DNA from: Lunularia cruciata
Taxonomy: Eukaryota > Streptophyta > Marchantiopsida > Lunulariales > Lunulariaceae
Direction: 5' to 3'
Length of the DNA stretch: 64,000 nt
Assembly (NCBI GenBank): GCA_948567375.1
Contig: OX419755.1
Span: forward strand, 56,859,001 to 56,923,000
In this document: positions 60,150 through 64,000 of the stretch, one piece after another
How positions within the stretch are numbered: position 1 is the stretch's first letter
Layout: every line of letters starts with the position of its first letter
Position numbers and translations under genes: made by a program
The notes under the pieces: generated by a model
What the model was told of the DNA's origin: nothing
What the model saw: only the letters and a program-made list of their open reading frames with translations
Database searches by the model: none

Positions 60150-60891
60150 TGTAATACCAAGAGCTAGCCATATGATCAAGATGTGAAATTCGGTTTGGTA
60201 ACATCTAGAATGATGTTATACATGATGGTTGAAATAGATCAGATAGAAGTATCACCAAAAGAGTACTTCTACTAATAGGGAAGAAATCAAAATAGACTTG
60301 AGAACCTTAGAACCAATAGCTAGACATATGATTTAAAGGTGAGAATTGGTTTGGTAACATCTGGAAAGATGTTACACATGATGGACTAAATAGATCAGAA
60401 AGAGGTTTCACCAAAAGGGGACTTCTACTAATAGAGTAGGAACTGAAATATGCCTGATCTTTGAAGGCAATTTTGGAGGCCTAAACGGATGAATTAGGCC
60501 TCAAAATGTGCACATCCCCTCTCCCCCTCCCCCAAATAGTGGTGAAGCTGGCATTCCCTCCCCCCTGGTTTGTCTTATCAAGAGCTTTCCAACAGTGCCT
60601 TACGTGATTCTGAGACTCCTACAAGAAGATTCCCTAAAAGATTCCCTATGGTCAAAGCTTGTTTGACCAACCAAATAGGACCTAGACCAGACATGTCACC
60701 CATCCAAGTAAGTAATCCAAGGGTGGAGCTTGCTGACATGTCACCTATCTGTGTCCCTAATCCTATGGTGGAGCTTCCTTGGAGGAAATCCTCTTTGTCT
60801 ATATAATAAAGAGAAGGTGCTCCCTTGGAGCATCGAATGTTTGAGTATGCAATCTATGTTTTCTCTCTTCTCTTGTCCTCGGAATATTACA
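60150..60891 (+). repeat. Element 3 5' LTR
   Basis: 742 bp, TGTAATACC to TATTACA, matching 50286-51031. The CTATATAATAAAGAGAAGG block near 60799 is a plausible promoter with overlapping poly(A)-like AATAAA. Confidence 0.95.
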
Positions 60892-60892
60892 A

Positions 60893-60904
60893 TGGTATCA
60901 GAGC
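60893..60904 (+). promoter_or_regulatory. Primer-binding site complementary to initiator tRNA-Met
   Basis: TGGTATCAGAGC directly after the LTR end (spacing one base), the usual priming site of plant Ty3/gypsy elements. Confidence 0.95.
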
Positions 60905-61494
60905 GAGTGTTTTAGTCCAAGAGAGTGGATTACCCCTCTTGGAATAGCATGAACTATTGAAACTGAGTAATTTGAGGCGAAGAACATAGAGTAGTTGCTA
61001 GACTTAGGAAGGACTTTAGAGAGCGGATGGGATGGATGCACGGGGAGGCCAATTTCCCGCACCTAGCTTTCCATTCTCAAACCCATTCCACATCAAGGTT
61101 ATGTACATCCAGTGTGAGCAGATGAAGGTATTGCTAGTTTATCACTTTGGTGCAGAATTCATGGACAAAGTGATGAACTCACCAAACCCGGTGATTCTAC
61201 CTATGGTGATATGTGATAGAGAGTGGGATTTGACAATCTACATTTTGTTATGATATAATGGATATGAATGTCCCAAATCCTCTCCCTTTCAACACTCAAG
61301 TAGAAATCCATTATGTAGTGAGACCGAAAGTGATGTTTAGAGATTTTGTGGTTAGGAATTTTGGTGAGAAGTATTATCAACGAGTGATAGCTTCTGAGGT
61401 CCCAATGGTAGTTCCAATGGTTTGTGCGCCTTCCAAAGTGATTATATTGACTCTGTATTGAAGTAGACATTAGCAATCAAGTGTTGCAAGAACC

Positions 61495-62583
61495 ATGGAT
61501 CCGCAATTGCAAGAGCTAGTACAAGGAATGCAAGGGATGTTGAATGAATTTCGAGAGATTAAGATGACCATGGAGACATTACAAAGTCAAGTGTAGATTC
61601 TCAAGAACGATCAAGCCATGCAAGAAGAAGAGCCGTCTCAAAACCCAGTACCTATGACTGAAGTACTTGGAGAGGCACTCGTGCCTACAAACCCTATCAA
61701 AGATGAAGCCACATTGCTACTCTGGATGAAGAAGACCTGCAATATCGAGCCTTACAAGGGGCAACGTTCGATGGGAGTAGTGGAAAATTGGATCTCGAGA
61801 ATGAATCGATATTTCCGATTGTTCTCAATAGAGATCACAAAGCATGTTGCATGCGTGTTTGCATGTGAGTACTTGACCAATAAAGCCCTCATATGGTATG
61901 ATGCTTGGGAATGATCCATGTTGGCAAAGAGAAGAGAGGTCACATGGACAGCAATGCAAGAAGGACTGCTGAAGAATTTCCAATCGGTGGATTCTGTGCA
62001 GATGGCTCAAACCCGACTATGGGGATTGAGACAGAAGAATAGCGTACAAGAGTATGTGGAGGCTTTTCTGGATCTACAAGTTGCAATTACCGACATGAGT
62101 CCAGCTGAGGCTCTCAACAATTTCAAATGAGGGTTGAAAGAGCGGATTTGCCAAGAAGTCATGGTGCAAAATCCTTGCACTGTATTTGAAGCCATTGCTT
62201 GTGCATAGAGAATAGCAGGAGCATTAGGTGGAGGTGAAGGAGTAGCTCCACCTCAACATTATTGGGCAGAAATGTCACACATGGGTGGACCAGTACCGAT
62301 GGAATTGGGCAACCTTTGATTCCGGGATCAAGGAGCACGACCGCTTCAAGGGGAGAGGGGACGGGTAGAAGAACAAAGAGATGGAGTCCCATGAGGAGAA
62401 GGGACTCGAGGAGAACAACGCTGTTGTTACAATTGTGGCCGTATTGGGCACATATCTACCAACTGTTGCACTCGTTTCCCTAGAGGCCCTCGGCCTTTGT
62501 TTAGGAAATCTTTGAATAACATGGAGAGGCACATTGAAGAGGAGGAGGTAGAAATCACTTTGGAAAATGAAGGTCACCAGTAA
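61495..62583 (+). pseudogene. Element 3 gag
   Basis: Starts MDPQLQELVQGMQGML with a short coiled-coil-like head, then a Retrotrans_gag core (VENWISRMNRYFRLFSIEI, MLAKRREVTWTAMQEGLLK, WGLRQKNSVQEYVEAFLDLQ) and a zinc knuckle CYNCGRIGHISTNC at about 62413-62454. In-frame stops at 61594, 61912, 62128 and elsewhere fit lost Gln, Arg or Trp codons. Confidence 0.9.
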
Positions 62584-62678
62584 ATGTACCTCGCGGCCTT
62601 ACTGGCTCAATAAGGAAGTAGAGAAGCGAGGGGAGGAAGAAGAATAATGCGCAAAGATCCCGAAAGGCAACCTCACAA

Positions 62679-63060
62679 TTGATTGTCGTGAATGGAATCC
62701 TAGAAGGTAATCAAGTGAGAGTATTAATAGATCCGGGAGCAACAAAGAATTTCTTGTCTCGCTCTGTTGCAATAAGATTGGGAATAGATCTAGAGAGAGA
62801 TGGAAGTGAAGAAGTAGAGTTACCAAATGGGCAAACAGAGAGGATTGAATCATTACCTAGATGGGTAACCCTCTCTGTAGGAGAATATAAGGAAGCAATT
62901 GAGTGGTGAGTGATACAATTAGCTCGTTATGATGCAATTTTAGGCATGTCATGGATGGAGCAGTACAACTCTATGGTGGATTGGAGGAAGAAAGTAGTGA
63001 GAACCCACGGATGGTCAATCATTGAGGTTAAAGAAAAATCACACAAGTAGAAACTGCCTC
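62679..63060 (+). pseudogene. Element 3 aspartic protease
   Basis: VRVLIDPGATKNFLSRSVAI with DPG in the catalytic triad position (DSG/DTG in relatives), then YDAILGMSWMEQYN at about 62930-62970 as the C-terminal motif. The block between is partly intact. Confidence 0.85.
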
Positions 63061-63107
63061 TATATGTCGTAAGGACGGCAATAGTCTGTAAGACCGATAG
63101 ATGTTTT

Positions 63108-64000
63108 ATGGGTCTAATAAGAGAAGTCCAGAGTGCACAACTCGATGGACAAATTCTTGAGAAATTGAAGGATGTGGTGGATGAGTTTCAAGATGTCTTT
63201 CTTGATGATCTACCCTCAGGATTACCACCAAAAAGGCGAGTAGATCACAAAATTGAGACACTTTCGAGAAAGACGTCTCCTTGTAAGGCCCCATATCGCC
63301 TATCACCTCATGAGTTGGAGGAGTGTAAGACTCAAATTGAGGAGATGCTGCAGAAAGGGTTCATCCAACCTAGCGTATCATCATATGGGGCCTCTGTCTT
63401 GTTTGTAAAGAAGAAGGATGGTACAATGCACATGTACATTGACTATTGGGGTCTCAATCAGCAAACAGTGAAGAACAAATACCCCTTACCTTGCATGGAT
63501 GACCTGTTTGATCAACTCCATGGAGCGAGATACTTCACCAAACTGGACATGCAGAGCGGTTACAATCAAATCCAAATTGCATAGGAGGATGTGCACAAAA
63601 CTACCTTTTGAACCAGGTATGGCCACTTTGAGTATCTTGTGATGCCTTTTGGCCTCACCAATGCACCTGCCACTTTCATGAGTCTAATGAATGACATATT
63701 TTGTCCATACTTGGATAAGTCTATTATTGTCTTCTTGGATGATATCTTAGTATACAATAGCACAATGATAGAACACAAATAACATCTACGAGAGGTCCTC
63801 TAGATTCTAAGATAGAATCAGTTGTACGCCAAAATCTCAAAGTGTGAGTTTGGCAAGTCTAAAGTAGACTACTTGAGGCATAGAGTAAGTGCAGAGGGCA
63901 TTCAAGTATTGATAGATAAAATAGAGGTCATTCAAAAATGGAGTGCCTTAGAAGATCAGACTCAACTTAAGAGCTTCTTGGGGTTGACAGGATTCTATCG
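63108..64000 (+). pseudogene. Element 3 reverse transcriptase (cut by the window end)
   Basis: [87 protein letters not shown], and the catalytic FLDDILVYN (near 63733). Stops at 63584, 63608 and 63779 show that the copy is inactive. The final bases begin the RT-RNase H connection. Confidence 0.93.

Larger units (their letters stand above)
60150..64000 (+). mobile_element. Element 3: Ty3/gypsy retrotransposon, 5' part, runs off the window
   Basis: 5' LTR 60150-60891, then the tRNA-iMet primer-binding site TGGTATCAGAGC at 60893-60904, leader, gag with zinc knuckle, protease and RT, continuing past 64000. It is inserted in element 2's RT, plus strand. Two solo LTRs of the same family are at 37666-38274 and 50286-51031. 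It is decayed, with numerous stops. Confidence 0.94.

Overview
The window looks like nuclear DNA of a streptophyte (green plant lineage). It holds three host genes split by many short introns, and between them islands of Ty3/gypsy, Ty1/copia and non-LTR retrotransposon sequence. The host proteins are plant-like: an EDR2-type PH-START-DUF1336 protein, a secreted RNase T2 and a CAMK-type kinase. Which lineage it is (bryophyte, charophyte-grade alga, other) cannot be settled here. The retroelement that carries a DNA methyltransferase fits an early-diverging streptophyte, because such elements have been reported from charophytes.

Layout. 0.3-8.9 kb: EDR2-like gene (+), 22 exons joined in frame. 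9-17.3 kb: AT-rich intergenic DNA with a (TA)n microsatellite and decayed copia RNase H fragments. 17.3-23 kb: RNase T2 gene (-), 8 exons, between two copies of an unknown dispersed coding repeat (R). 23.6-26.1 kb: a strongly pyrimidine-rich stretch made of four different tandem repeats. 26.5-36.4 kb: element 1, a large decayed Ty3/gypsy element. 36.4-39.4 kb: host repeat R2 and a decayed non-LTR reverse transcriptase that holds a solo LTR. 42.9-47.2 kb: CAMK-type kinase gene (+). 49.8-64 kb: a nested block with repeat R, a solo LTR, repeat R2, a second DNMT/PHD-family element (element 2, -) interrupted by a complete chromovirus (-), and then a third gypsy element (+) that runs off the window.

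The main discovery candidate is element 1. Between its protease and reverse transcriptase, in the same reading frame as gag, protease and RT, lies a cytosine-C5 DNA methyltransferase domain. Motif I, the motif IV PCQ with its catalytic Cys, motif VI (ENI), motif VIII and a motif X-like end are all recognisable. The integrase ends in a C4HC3 PHD finger instead of a chromodomain, and element 2 carries the same finger. The family therefore appears to have combined a DNA-methylation writer and a histone-reader-type domain in one gag-pol polyprotein. Both copies are full of stop codons, most of which fit C-to-T or G-to-A decay at CAG, CGA and TGG codons, as expected of methylated, silenced DNA. The copies seen here are fossils; whether intact relatives exist elsewhere in the genome cannot be told from this window.
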